A DNA stretch of 64,000 bases from CAIVAT01 sp964525995 (GTDB lineage: Bacteria > Bacteroidota > Bacteroidia > Bacteroidales > FEN-979), in the NCBI GenBank assembly GCA_964525995.1, contig CAZGIM010000009.1, forward strand, positions 1 to 64,000, written 5' to 3'. Positions 8,182 to 16,484 of the stretch are shown here, in pieces (the stretch's first letter is position 1; every line of letters starts with the position of its first letter). A program made the position numbers and the translations under genes. The notes beneath the pieces are model-generated. The model saw only the letters and a program-made list of their open reading frames with translations. It was not told the DNA's origin and did not search any database.

Positions 8182-10137
8182 TTACCTGATAAATTTTTGG
8201 ATATAGGTTTCCGGTCCTCCGGATATACGGATGAAGTACAAACCAGCCGGAAGGGAGGTGACGCAGATCCGCTCTTCATGGTCTGAAAGGGTCCCGGAGA
8301 GCAATTTCCGTCCGTCATTTCCAAAAATCTCATAGCTCTGATTTGTAAGTGTGGTGTTCCTTACAACGATAATCCATCCTTTTGCAGGGTTGGGGTAAAT
8401 CAAGACCGGCACCGGCAGGATTGGATCGGCCACTGCGTTAACTGTATTGGCGCCGGTTATAAGATTCCTGTCGGGGTCAAACAACAAGGAATCGGCGGTG
8501 AAGGGCAATGTGATGGTAAAAATTTCATCAGGAATGCTATTCCACACGGTCAGAGTAGTGTCGGTTGAACTGTTTTTCAGCCTTAGCGGCAGCAACATCC
8601 TGAAAAAATCAACCGATGGATGGGAGCAGGTCTGATGGATCGTAAAGGAAAGTTGATCGCCCGACTGGAACCAATTGATCCGGTAAGAAGGATACCCTTC
8701 ACCCGTGAACCAAGCATCAAAGTACCAGGTAAGATCGGCGCCATATGCTTGTTCCAGGTGCTTTTTCAGGTCGGAGGTTCGTGCAAATCCATAGGAAAGA
8801 AGGGCGTCGGCAAGATAATGGTTTAAAGCTGTATAAAATGCTGAATCCCCCATGATCCAGCGAAGTTGGTGAAGAATCATGGCTCCTTTGGCATAGGATA
8901 GTCTGGAATCAAATATCCTGCTTTCGTCGGTGGTGTCGCTGCAAAAAACTGATCCCCCCGGCTGGGATACAATATTTTGAATCCTGACCTCGCGGAATCT
9001 GTACCACCAGGAGGGGGCTAAATGTTCATAGCACAATCCCGATAAGTAGGTGGCAAACCCTTCATTGAGCCAAATATCGCTCCAGCTTCCGCAGGTGATC
9101 TTGTTCCCAAACCAGGAATGGGCCAGTTCGTGCGCCAAAAGTTCAAAGCCGAAGGAGCCCATAAAGCTCATGGTCTGATGTTCCATCCCTCCTCCCCACC
9201 CAAACTGGGTATGCCCATAATGCTCGTTCTGAAAAGGATATATCCCGAAAAGTGTGTCGAAAAGCTGGATCATGGGAACTACCTGAGCTGTCTGTGTGCT
9301 CACCATGGCAGAATCTTCGGGATAGACAAAGTTGGGTACGTTCAGGGTATCACCTCCGAAGGGTACCGTATGATCGTAGCGAGAGAAGCGGGTCACACAG
9401 ATTCCCAACAGGTAGGTGGCAACCGGATACCGGTGACGCCAATGAAACTGCCACTGATCCGGACCACGGGTCTCTGCAACAAGAACGCCATTGGCAACGG
9501 CCGTAAAACCTGCCGGAACCGAGATAAAAAGGTCGACTGAATCAGCTTTGTCGGTCAATCCCTGTTTGCATGGCCACCAATCGCGAGCCCCGTATGGCTC
9601 CGATAGAGTCCAGATTATAGGAATATCGTTATGAAATCCCTGGACAAACGATCCTGAGCCATTCAACGGAGGGACGCCGTGATAATAAACTGTTACTGAA
9701 TCCAGTGAAGTTTGCGGAGCCGGAAAGGAAACGACAATCCGGTCTGAAAAATGATTCCATGAAACCTGACTTCCCCGGAATAGAACTGAATCGACCGTCA
9801 GTGCCGAGTTCAGGTCAAGAGTCAACGAATCGGGCGTTTTTCCGGTTGGTTGAAAAAGGATGGTGACCGAACCGGAAATAGCCCGGACTGCCGGATCGAT
9901 AATCCACCTGCAACCATACCATTTCACATCATAGTTTGTGGCCGGAGGGGCGCCATCCTGCAAATGGTCCGACAACCTCCGTTTTTGATCAGATTTTGCA
10001 ATCATATCAAGGTCTCCGGGGTCGAAGGTGATCTGGCCCTGAAGAATGACGGGGAGTAAGAAAACGATCAGGTAGAATTTATAAAACCGCCAAAAAGGTA
10101 ATTCCTGCCAAGAAGAAAATAGGACGAATGGCTTCAT
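8182..10137 (-). CDS. secreted M1-family aminopeptidase with T9SS sorting domain
   Basis: A 651-residue zinc metallopeptidase. The M1 signature HELAH is at residues 336-340, with the third zinc ligand Glu359 in WLNEGF, exactly HEXXH-X18-E. The exopeptidase motif appears as GGMEHQTM, the GMEH variant of GAMEN. A signal segment (YLIVFLLPVILQGQ) precedes the N-terminal beta domain (about 60-250). The C-terminus (LIYPNPAKGWIIVVRN to YIQKFIR) is a T9SS type A sorting domain, so the enzyme is expected to be secreted or bound at the cell surface, where it would trim amino-terminal residues from peptides. It follows the TPR histidine kinase gene by only 7 bases, suggesting co-transcription. Confidence 0.9.
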   Translation of the reverse strand: MKPFVLFSSWQELPFWRFYKFYLIVFLLPVILQGQITFDPGDLDMIAKSDQKRRLSDHLQDGAPPATNYDVKWYGCRWIIDPAVRAISGSVTILFQPTGKTPDSLTLDLNSALTVDSVLFRGSQVSWNHFSDRIVVSFPAPQTSLDSVTVYYHGVPPLNGSGSFVQGFHNDIPIIWTLSEPYGARDWWPCKQGLTDKADSVDLFISVPAGFTAVANGVLVAETRGPDQWQFHWRHRYPVATYLLGICVTRFSRYDHTVPFGGDTLNVPNFVYPEDSAMVSTQTAQVVPMIQLFDTLFGIYPFQNEHYGHTQFGWGGGMEHQTMSFMGSFGFELLAHELAHSWFGNKITCGSWSDIWLNEGFATYLSGLCYEHLAPSWWYRFREVRIQNIVSQPGGSVFCSDTTDESRIFDSRLSYAKGAMILHQLRWIMGDSAFYTALNHYLADALLSYGFARTSDLKKHLEQAYGADLTWYFDAWFTGEGYPSYRINWFQSGDQLSFTIHQTCSHPSVDFFRMLLPLRLKNSSTDTTLTVWNSIPDEIFTITLPFTADSLLFDPDRNLITGANTVNAVADPILPVPVLIYPNPAKGWIIVVRNTTLTNQSYEIFGNDGRKLLSGTLSDHEERICVTSLPAGLYFIRISGGPETYIQKFIR

Positions 10138-10144
10138 CTCAGAT

Positions 10145-11965
10145 TTAGATTACAGGAAGCATGACAGTGAATTCACTGCCTTTTCCCTTCTCGCTGGTCA
10201 CGGTAAGCGTTCCCTTATGCAGGTTAACGTACTCCCGGCACAGGATCAGTCCAAAACCTGATCCGGTTTCACCGGAAGTGCCTTTCGATTTATAATTTTC
10301 ATCCAGCCGGAATAGCTTCCCCAGTTCGTCCTGCGACATTCCAACACCGTGGTCCGTTACCGTCACGAATATCTCTTTATCTGCCAGGTTAAGTTTTATC
10401 TGTACGTTACCTTCTGGCTGTGTGAATTTGATGGCATTGGTAAGAAGATTGCGGAAAATGGTCAGCAACATATCGGGATCGGCATTCATGATAACCGGGC
10501 CCGGATCCCTGAAGTCGATCCGAATCTTTTTAAGGATGGCCGACGGTTCCAACACCTGGATAGTTTCCGTGATCAAATCAGTCACATTGCATGATTTCAT
10601 CACCGGCTTCACCGAACCCGACTGCAACCGTGACCATTCCAGAATCTCTTCCAGGAGTTTGTAGGTACTTCTGCTTACCGAGTAGAGACGATCAACGGCA
10701 AGTGATTTCTCTTCTGGTGAAAGATTACCATCATTTTTCAGTAAATCTGTAAAACCCAGAATGGCGTTGAAGGGCGATCTTAGATCGTGACCGATGATGG
10801 AGATAAATCGCATCAGGATCTTATTCGACTGATCTAATTGTCCCGCAATCCGGTCCATTTTCCACCACTGTTTTCGTTGGTAAAGGATGAAATAGGCCGC
10901 GCCTGCCAATAAAATGATCAGCAAAATCCCGATGAGAATATCGGTCCGTTGCCGGTTAGCCGACAGTTCTTGCTGATATTTCAATTCTTCATTATCATTG
11001 CGCTGTTTCTCTTCATTCAGGCGGTTATTGAATTCCTGAAGCTGAACCAGCACCTTCTGGTCGTAAATACCCGATCGGGTAGTATAATAAAGTGAGGAAT
11101 AAAAATGAGCCTTTTTATAATCGCCTTTTCTCAGATAAATTTGTTCGAGACTCAGGCAAGCCAGGACTACATACTTGGGAATATTCATATCCTGAGCCAT
11201 TTTCAGCGCTTTCAGGTTCAGGGCCTCCGCCTCCGGTTTCAGGTAACAATTATAAACCCTTGCAATGTTAATGAGGATCAGAGGTTCATCTTCAGGATAC
11301 ACACGAACCACAATCGGAAGTGCTTTCTTGAAATAATCCAGCGATTTGTCATGGTTTCCTCTCTTCAACTCCAGATAGCCTAAAATATTCAGGTTGTTGT
11401 AAACGAGCAATTCATTGTTCCTCCGGGTCGCGATTCCGAGTGAACCAAGTGCATATTTTTCTGCGGAATCGTATGGGATCCTGCCATCTTCGACATAGGA
11501 GGCGGCCAGCCGGTTGTAAACCGAGGCGATCAAACTGCTGTCGGCAATTCTGTGAGCTAGGCTCCGGGCCTGGTACAGGTACTGATAGCATTGGTCATAG
11601 AGGCTGTTGCCCCGTAGAATATCCCCAACCAGGGTCATCATTTTGATCGTCCCCACGTAGTTCCGATTCTGCTTATAAAAGTTCAGGGCTTTTAAGGCAT
11701 TTTTTATTGCGCTTTCGGCATCTCCTTTATAATAATCGTCATAAGCAACCCGGTACAAGGCAAATGCAACACTGTCATCCAAAAAGCCAAAGGTTTCGGC
11801 AATGGATATTGCTTTCTGGTACTCCACAAGCGCTGCTGTAGGGTTCCTTGTAAACAATTCCGACCCGTTGCTGATCAGCTTGTGAATAAGCAGGGAATCC
11901 GGCTGCGACGCCATCAAAGCGGGCAGAAGCATCATCATTACCAGAGTCGCCGTAAGTTTTCGCAT
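10145..11965 (-). CDS. TPR-containing membrane sensor histidine kinase
   Basis: The start is taken at ATG 11965, where a signal peptide begins (MRKLTATLVMMMLLPALMASQ); an upstream ATG at 11992 lies almost on the predicted transcription start. The periplasmic part (about 25-325) is a series of tetratricopeptide-like helices (ALVEYQKAISIAETFG, SLDYFKKALPIVVRVYP). A short coiled segment and one membrane helix (DILIGILLIILLAGAAYFIL) follow. The kinase core has an H-box, SIIGHDLRSPFNAILGFTD, N box NLLTNAIKF, G1 DHGVGMS and G2 GSGFGLILCREYV. No receiver or DNA-binding domain is fused, and no response regulator is adjacent. The M1 peptidase gene follows 7 bases downstream, so both are likely one transcript. 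Confidence 0.85.
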   Translation of the reverse strand: MRKLTATLVMMMLLPALMASQPDSLLIHKLISNGSELFTRNPTAALVEYQKAISIAETFGFLDDSVAFALYRVAYDDYYKGDAESAIKNALKALNFYKQNRNYVGTIKMMTLVGDILRGNSLYDQCYQYLYQARSLAHRIADSSLIASVYNRLAASYVEDGRIPYDSAEKYALGSLGIATRRNNELLVYNNLNILGYLELKRGNHDKSLDYFKKALPIVVRVYPEDEPLILINIARVYNCYLKPEAEALNLKALKMAQDMNIPKYVVLACLSLEQIYLRKGDYKKAHFYSSLYYTTRSGIYDQKVLVQLQEFNNRLNEEKQRNDNEELKYQQELSANRQRTDILIGILLIILLAGAAYFILYQRKQWWKMDRIAGQLDQSNKILMRFISIIGHDLRSPFNAILGFTDLLKNDGNLSPEEKSLAVDRLYSVSRSTYKLLEEILEWSRLQSGSVKPVMKSCNVTDLITETIQVLEPSAILKKIRIDFRDPGPVIMNADPDMLLTIFRNLLTNAIKFTQPEGNVQIKLNLADKEIFVTVTDHGVGMSQDELGKLFRLDENYKSKGTSGETGSGFGLILCREYVNLHKGTLTVTSEKGKGSEFTVMLPVI

Positions 11966-12000
11966 AAAGGTGGTCTTGGTAACGGTTCTCACAATTCCGT

Positions 12001-12008
12001 CAAAAATA
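12001..12008 (-). promoter_or_regulatory. -7 promoter element for the TPR kinase gene
   Basis: Reads TATTTTTG on the minus strand, exact TAnnTTTG. Predicted start near 11995, which leaves about 30 bases before the ATG at 11965 and supports that start over 11992. Confidence 0.45.
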
Positions 12009-12030
12009 CGTATATAATTCCAATTGTGTA

Positions 12031-12067
12031 AAAAAAGGAGGGCGATCTATTGAATCGCCCTCCTTTT
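12031..12067 (-). terminator. rho-independent terminator
   Basis: A perfect 10-bp inverted repeat, GGAGGGCGAT at 12037-12046 and ATCGCCCTCC at 12054-12063, with a 7-base loop and flanking A and T runs on both sides. On the minus strand it lies 24 bases past the stop of the LamG protein gene and should end its transcript. Nothing on the plus strand needs it. Confidence 0.85.
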
Positions 12068-12090
12068 GTGATCATGGTTAACCCAAAATG

Positions 12091-15000
12091 CTATTCCGAT
12101 ATAACGATTTTACGGATAAGGGTTCCCTGGCTGGTTGCGATCATCACGTGATATACTCCCGGGGAAACGGGCCGCAGGTCGATCATACGTTCCATTTTCC
12201 CGGTGATTATGAATTCGGAAATTTCAAAAATTTTCGTTCCCAGATTGCCGAATACCGTCACTCTGATCTTTTCTCCGGCCGATCCCTGCAAAGACAGTTT
12301 GAACCTCCCATCGTTGGGAACCGGATAGAGGTTCACCTCTATTCCTTCAGGTTCATCCATTCCGGTCATGATAACCTGAACACGGTCGGAAGGTTCAGAC
12401 GAACATCCGTTTACTGTGACCACGATCCAGTAGTATCCGCTCTGGGTTGCGGTATAATACGGCCATACAGCTCCCGTAACCGGCTGGCCGGTCCCGTCGG
12501 GTGTAATGCTAAAGTACCACTGGTTTCCGGCTATTGCTGAACTTGTGAGGATGGCTCCGTTTTGAATTACAACCGGTTTGGCTGGTACCGGGAACACACC
12601 AATGCCAAAGGGAGACGACAGGGTTCCGTTACCACAGGCATTGGTGCCTCTGACGGTGATTTCGCCCGGGACCGCTGCAGCGCTGAAGCTGACTGTAATG
12701 GCGTTGGTATTTTGTCCGTTCGTAATCGTAGCCCCGGCCGGCAGAGTCCAGCTATAGCCAGTTGCATTGATAACTGCCGGGACAGAATACACATTCCCTG
12801 TTGACCCAAGACATGCGCTGGCTGCGCCCGTTATGGTTCCGGCTGAACCCGGCAACGGATTAACCGTCACGGCAAATGCGGCCGAAGGAGCACCATTACC
12901 GCAAAGATTATTTCCATACACAGAGATCGTTCCCGAAACGGCATCCGGTGCATAGTCAACCGTGATGTTGTTGGTCCCGTCACCTGTGGCAATGACTGCT
13001 CCGGCCGGGAGGGTCCAAACATATGATGTCGCGTTGACGATGGTCGGGACCGAATAGGATACACCCAGAGATCCTGCACACACCGTATTCATTCCCGTCA
13101 CAGCGCCGGCAGCGGCAGGAACCGGATTGACGGTTACATTAAGCTGAGTCGGTGTTCCAGCCTGACAACCGTTGGAGCCGGTGTAGTTGACGGTAACATT
13201 TTGAGTTCCTGGTAAATTCCAGGAGATTTTAACCAGGTTGGTTCCGGCCCCCCAGACGATGGAGCCTCCGGCCGAAACACCCCAGGTGTAATTGGTAAAT
13301 CCCGCCTCGGTGGAGTAGGTATGATCCCCTGAATTGACACACAAGGCATTCAGTCCGGTGATCGTTGGTGCAGGAGCCACGTTCACGGTAACCGGATAGA
13401 CCAGCGGAACAGCAACACAGCCGTTGGTGCTTGCATAGGCTACCGACACATTCTGTGCACCCGGATCGTTCCATTTGACCGTAATGGCATCGGTTCCCGC
13501 ACCGGCAGTGATCGTACCTCCCGGGGAGATCGTCCAGGTATAACCCGTCATTCCAGCCTGAGTAACATAAATATTTCCTGTTGATCCCTGGCAAACGGTT
13601 GCTGGTCCCGTTATCACAGGAACCGGAAGCGGATTAACGGTGATTGTCAGGTTTGATGGGGTACCGTTTCCACAGGGCCCTGATCCGAATACACTTACAT
13701 CTCCGGAAGCGGTACCGAATGTGATGGTGACAGCGTTGGTTCCTGCACCGGCAGTGATGACGGCACCTGCGGGTAAGGTCCAGGTGTAACTGGTAGCATT
13801 GGGTATTGGTGATATGTTATAGACTATGCCGGTTGTCCCTGCGCACACGGTTGCCGGACCGCTGATCGGGCCTGCGGGGCCTACCGGCGGACATCCGGCC
13901 ATGAAGTACTGGTCGGCGCCATAGGCTGGACCTCCTGCGTTGACGCCAACACACCTGAAATGATAAGTGGTGTTGTTAACCAATCCTGAAATATTCGCCA
14001 GAACAGCGGTTGGTGTGGTACCATTAACCGTAATCGGAACTGCAGGAACAACATTGCCGTATGAAGTATTCAGTCCCCATTCAAACGTGACCGTGGTGGC
14101 TACATTGTTAGCCGTCACCGTTCCGTTTAGTTGGGCCGACGTTGTGGTGATATTCGTCGCCGGATTTGTAACGACCGTGGGCGGGCCTCCGGTGGTAAAG
14201 GTCATGTCGTTGCCATTGGTGGGCCCTCCCGAATTCACGGCGACAACACGATAATGGATCAGTGTATTCTGAGGTAATCCCGAAACGACAGCGCTCACCG
14301 GTTGATCGGTATTCCCAGTCAGGCTGGGTGGAACGGCTGCCACTGTCGATCCGTATGAAGTCGTGAGGCCATACTCGAAAGTAACTGCTGTAACAGCGCC
14401 ATTAGGATTGACCGTACCATTAAGGGTACCGCCCGTGAGGTTGATTGCAGTTGCGTCGTTCGTTACGGCAGTTGGTGGCGCAACGTTCGTGGTGAAGGTC
14501 ATGTCGTTGCCATTGGCTGTACCTCCGGTGCTAACCCCTTTGATCCGGTAATGATAAAGTGTATTGGGCATAAGGCCTGTAATATTAGCCGTGATAGATG
14601 TAACAGCACTTCCGGTAACGGTGGGCGGAACACCGGCAACTACGGAACCATATGAAGTGGTAAGTCCATACTCAAAAGTGACAGCGGTGGATAGGTTATT
14701 GGCGTTCACAGTACCATTCAGTGTGGCGGTAGCGCTACCAATGGCCGTGGCGGCGGTTGTCACAACAATGGGACCAAGGGCAACCGGTAACTGTTGATTC
14801 CAGGTCTGGGCAACTTCGGCATCCGACAATGCCCTGTTGTACATTCTGAATTCATCCATTTGGGTTCCGGCATTGATGCTGTTGCTCGAGCTGTATCCCC
14901 CAACGAGGAAAGTGCCGGTACCGGTAAAAGTGACGGCATTTTGGGGCACGGAATTGCTGAGAACTCCGTTTTTAAATACCTTGACCTCGGATCCCGTGTA

Positions 15001-15495
15001 CACAAGATGAATTACGACCGGGCCCGGTGAGATCGTGTTGATGGGAACATCCGTGAAACCGGTGCCCCGCAGGAGAAGGTTCCCATTTCCGGCGACACCG
15101 CCCGTAAAACAACGAAAACTGCCGGCAGTGTTGTCACCAAAATAGTAAGCGGTAGAGGAAGAGGTTGCCGGAAAGTTGTTGAGCCAGAAGGAGATGGTCC
15201 AACCGGTTGATGGTAAGGCTGTAGCCCAGCCTGTACTCAGTCGGTTGGAGGTGGAGGTGAGACCGTTACCCAGCAAGGCTGTTCCGAACTGCCCGGCACC
15301 GCTCACCGTTTGCCCGGTAAGAACTGCAGGGTTGGTCCCCACGGGAGCGCTGGCATAGTTCTGTTGATCGCCCGGAGCATCAAACTTGTAGTACATGTAC
15401 TCCGGGACATTCTGTGCAAAGGCTGCTGATGTGATTACAGCCAGCACAATAAGGCCGCATATGCGACGCATGAAGCTGGTAGATCCTGTTTTCAT
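12091..15495 (-). CDS. secreted LamG / fibronectin-like / PKD-like repeat protein with T9SS sorting domain
   Basis: A 1134-residue surface protein. Signal peptide MRRICGLIVLAVITSAAFAQ follows a short leader. Residues about 35-240 form a LamG/concanavalin-like domain (WTISFWLNNFP, VIHLVYTGSEVKVFKNGV, MDEFRMYNRALSDAEVAQTW). Next come three fibronectin-like repeats marked by TVTFEWGLNTSYG or AVTFEYGLTTSYGS (about 245-550). Then a series of SprB-like or PKD-like repeats marked by GPATVCAGTTG-Y, YTWTLPAGAVIT and NAITVSF (about 555-1040). The end (LYPVPNDGRFKLSLQG to LIRKIVISE) is a T9SS sorting domain. Similar repeats occur in the 1995-residue protein nearby. It is likely an adhesin; the LamG domain may bind carbohydrate. 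A clear terminator follows. Confidence 0.85.
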   Translation of the reverse strand: MKTGSTSFMRRICGLIVLAVITSAAFAQNVPEYMYYKFDAPGDQQNYASAPVGTNPAVLTGQTVSGAGQFGTALLGNGLTSTSNRLSTGWATALPSTGWTISFWLNNFPATSSSTAYYFGDNTAGSFRCFTGGVAGNGNLLLRGTGFTDVPINTISPGPVVIHLVYTGSEVKVFKNGVLSNSVPQNAVTFTGTGTFLVGGYSSSNSINAGTQMDEFRMYNRALSDAEVAQTWNQQLPVALGPIVVTTAATAIGSATATLNGTVNANNLSTAVTFEYGLTTSYGSVVAGVPPTVTGSAVTSITANITGLMPNTLYHYRIKGVSTGGTANGNDMTFTTNVAPPTAVTNDATAINLTGGTLNGTVNPNGAVTAVTFEYGLTTSYGSTVAAVPPSLTGNTDQPVSAVVSGLPQNTLIHYRVVAVNSGGPTNGNDMTFTTGGPPTVVTNPATNITTTSAQLNGTVTANNVATTVTFEWGLNTSYGNVVPAVPITVNGTTPTAVLANISGLVNNTTYHFRCVGVNAGGPAYGADQYFMAGCPPVGPAGPISGPATVCAGTTGIVYNISPIPNATSYTWTLPAGAVITAGAGTNAVTITFGTASGDVSVFGSGPCGNGTPSNLTITVNPLPVPVITGPATVCQGSTGNIYVTQAGMTGYTWTISPGGTITAGAGTDAITVKWNDPGAQNVSVAYASTNGCVAVPLVYPVTVNVAPAPTITGLNALCVNSGDHTYSTEAGFTNYTWGVSAGGSIVWGAGTNLVKISWNLPGTQNVTVNYTGSNGCQAGTPTQLNVTVNPVPAAAGAVTGMNTVCAGSLGVSYSVPTIVNATSYVWTLPAGAVIATGDGTNNITVDYAPDAVSGTISVYGNNLCGNGAPSAAFAVTVNPLPGSAGTITGAASACLGSTGNVYSVPAVINATGYSWTLPAGATITNGQNTNAITVSFSAAAVPGEITVRGTNACGNGTLSSPFGIGVFPVPAKPVVIQNGAILTSSAIAGNQWYFSITPDGTGQPVTGAVWPYYTATQSGYYWIVVTVNGCSSEPSDRVQVIMTGMDEPEGIEVNLYPVPNDGRFKLSLQGSAGEKIRVTVFGNLGTKIFEISEFIITGKMERMIDLRPVSPGVYHVMIATSQGTLIRKIVISE

Positions 15496-15562
15496 GGGTG
15501 TGGTTTTTGGTAAAACTTAAATAATTTCAAGTATTTATGATTGATTTGGATTACCAATATTC

Positions 15563-15570
15563 CAAAGTTA
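15563..15570 (-). promoter_or_regulatory. -7 promoter element for the LamG protein gene
   Basis: Reads TAACTTTG on the minus strand, exact TAnnTTTG, giving a leader of about 60 bases before ATG 15495. The rest of the divergent gap 15496-15789 is AT-rich near this gene and shows no other recognised element. Confidence 0.45.
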
Positions 15571-15789
15571 AAAACAAAATTCAAATCAATCGGCATCAGA
15601 TATGATTTATTTTCTTATGTTATATTCAATTGTCAGAATTTATTTATTTTTATTTACTGAAATCTGAAGATCTAAACCCGGGACAGGACCGCTGACGGGC
15701 CTCCTCCATTCTAAACGCTATGACACATCCGAGATCAGAACAATTCAGTTTCTTTCATCGCTAATGAATGCTTAATACCTCTGATAACC

Positions 15790-16407
15790 ATGTCGTTTGC
15801 AGCTAAAATCAAAAGCAATCCCCGGCTGAAAGCCTGGGTACACCGGGCATTGATCCCAAGGAACCAGGCGCGTCCCCGGCTTTGGGTCCGCTGGTTTGTG
15901 AATCCGTTCATCCATCATACAGGGAAACGGTCGCTGATCCGGCGATCGGCGCGGATGGATATTCTGCCCTTCAACCGGTTTTCACTGGGCGATGATTCCA
16001 CGATCGAGGATTTCACCACCATCAACAACGGCGTGGGCGATGTGATTATCGGCGACCGGACCCGGGTGGGACTGTGCTGCACCGTGATCGGACCGGTTAA
16101 GATCGGCAACGATGTCATGATCGCACAAAACGTGGTAATGTCGGGACTCAACCATAGGTATGAAGATGAATCCCTGCCGATCTCCCGCCAGGGAGTGACG
16201 CGTAATGCCATCGAGATCGGGGATGAGGCCTGGGTCGCGGCCAACTGCGTCATCCTTTCCGGGGTGAAAGTGGGAAAACATGCCGTGGTAAGCGCCGGAA
16301 GCGTGGTACGGCGCAATGTACCAGCCTATTCAGTCGTCGCCGGAAATCCGGCCGCGGTGATTAAAAAACGGAATCCCGACACGGGTGTCTGGGAGTGGAA
16401 AATCTGA
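15790..16407 (+). CDS. left-handed beta-helix acyltransferase (hexapeptide repeat family)
   Basis: A 205-residue protein with hexapeptide repeats from about residue 70 onward: TIEDFTTINNGVGDVIIGDRTRVGL, VKIGNDVMIAQNVVMSG, IEIGDEAWVAANCVILSG, VKVGKHAVVSAGSVV. The extended loop GLNHRYEDE contains the His expected as catalytic base in acetyltransferases of the maltose/galactoside and NodL/WcaF type. It ends with the family signature VVAGNPAAVIKKR. Such enzymes transfer an acetyl group from acetyl-CoA to sugars or exopolysaccharide units in the cytosol. No glycan operon surrounds it, so the acceptor is open. It converges on the 1995-residue protein gene across a perfect hairpin. Confidence 0.85.
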   Translation: MSFAAKIKSNPRLKAWVHRALIPRNQARPRLWVRWFVNPFIHHTGKRSLIRRSARMDILPFNRFSLGDDSTIEDFTTINNGVGDVIIGDRTRVGLCCTVIGPVKIGNDVMIAQNVVMSGLNHRYEDESLPISRQGVTRNAIEIGDEAWVAANCVILSGVKVGKHAVVSAGSVVRRNVPAYSVVAGNPAAVIKKRNPDTGVWEWKI

Positions 16408-16426
16408 CCAATAACCCGGAAACATA

Positions 16427-16458
16427 CCCGCATCCCGGACAGTGTTCCGGGATGCGGG
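16427..16458. terminator. bidirectional hairpin between convergent genes
   Basis: A perfect 13-bp stem, CCCGCATCCCGGA with TCCGGGATGCGGG, and a 6-base loop lies midway between the converging acyltransferase and cohesin-protein genes. It lacks a T tract on either side, so it may act as a transcript-end stabiliser rather than a classic intrinsic terminator. Confidence 0.6.
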
Positions 16459-16484
16459 CGATGTCATCAAAAATCCTTTTGGGA

